Source: JBKJZO01 sp046715235 | Lineage (GTDB): Bacteria; Actinomycetota; Actinomycetes; BP-191 | Direction of reading: 5' to 3' | DNA length: 6,178 nucleotides | Assembly: GCA_046715235.1 (NCBI GenBank) | Contig: JBKJZO010000064.1 | Location: 1 to 6,178 of the forward strand | Shown here: piece after piece, positions 5,986 through 6,178 of the stretch | How the letters are laid out: the number at the start of each line of letters is the position of its first letter | How positions within the stretch are numbered: the first letter of the stretch is position 1 | Notes under the pieces: generated by a model | What the model saw: only the letters and a program-made list of their open reading frames with translations | What the model was told of the DNA's origin: nothing | The model's database searches: none | Made by a program: the position numbers and the translations under genes

Positions 5986-6178
5986 TGACTCAGGCGCCCA
6001 TCCTGCCGGACGGCCTGCACTGGGACGGCGCGGGAAACGCCACGCTGCACGGCGCTCTCCTGCGCTTGTCGGATCGCCTCGACGAGGTGTTCGTCGACAT
6101 GGCCACCAGGTGGCAGGCCACCGAACTGCGGTTCCCGACGTTGATCGCCGCTGCCGAGCTCGAGCGCATCGACTACTT
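5985..6178 (+). CDS. Amino acid:[carrier protein] ligase, class II tRNA-synthetase-like, 5' part
   Basis: Only the first 64 codons are inside the window. The ATG overlaps the carrier-protein stop by one base (TGATG), so it is translationally coupled; no good Shine-Dalgarno is present. The visible piece has an amphipathic helix at about 22-43 (L-L-R-L-S-D-R-L-D-E-V-F), then L-R-F-P-T-L-I at 48-54, and a Leu/Glu helix ending in I-D-Y-(F) at 62-65. The F-P-x-L-I then L-x-x-x-x-Y-F pattern matches the N-terminal part of the seryl-tRNA-synthetase-like amino acid:carrier-protein ligases, which use ATP to load an amino acid on a carrier thiol instead of on tRNA. Position directly after a matching carrier gene strengthens the call. 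The ATP-binding motifs 2 and 3 and amino-acid-specificity residues lie beyond the right edge, so substrate cannot be judged. Confidence 0.7.
   Translation, partial: MTQAPILPDGLHWDGAGNATLHGALLRLSDRLDEVFVDMATRWQATELRFPTLIAAAELERIDY

Overview
The window is GC-rich, densely coding DNA with strong G/C preference at third codon positions and gene ends overlapping by 1-4 bases. This suggests an actinobacterium, although no lineage marker gene is present. No RNA gene, CRISPR array, insertion sequence or attachment site was seen. All products look cytosolic, with no signal peptide or clear membrane segment.

Two divergent transcription units meet near position 2395. Leftward are a DUF3419/BtaA-like S-adenosylmethionine (SAM)-dependent 3-amino-3-carboxypropyltransferase homologue (1247-2392) and a double-domain GNAT acyltransferase homologue (135-1250), joined by an ATGA overlap. 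Rightward are a class I adenylate-forming acyl ligase (2399-3910), a ketoacyl-synthase-III-like thiolase-fold enzyme (3907-4860), an AurF-type diiron oxygenase (4862-5725), a stand-alone carrier protein (5722-5985), and the start of a class II aminoacyl-tRNA-synthetase-like amino acid:carrier-protein ligase that runs off the right edge (5985-6178+). Adjacent rightward genes overlap by 1 or 4 bases or are 1 base apart, so the five almost certainly form one operon.

The set reads as a compact small-molecule pathway with neither a modular NRPS nor a PKS. The inferred logic is as follows. The tRNA-synthetase-like ligase loads an amino acid on the carrier protein. The diiron enzyme oxidises it, N-oxygenation being the family precedent. 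The adenylate-forming enzyme activates a carboxylic acid, perhaps a fatty acid. The KASIII-like enzyme, which has lost its His, joins or transfers the acyl group. The divergent pair may add a homoserine-type (3-amino-3-carboxypropyl) group and an acyl group. The individual family calls are fairly secure. The order of steps, the substrates and the product are inference. Two predicted active-site departures stand out: Gln at the KASIII His position, and Ser at the A10 Lys position of the adenylate-forming enzyme.

The first 134 bases hold no gene that can be identified.
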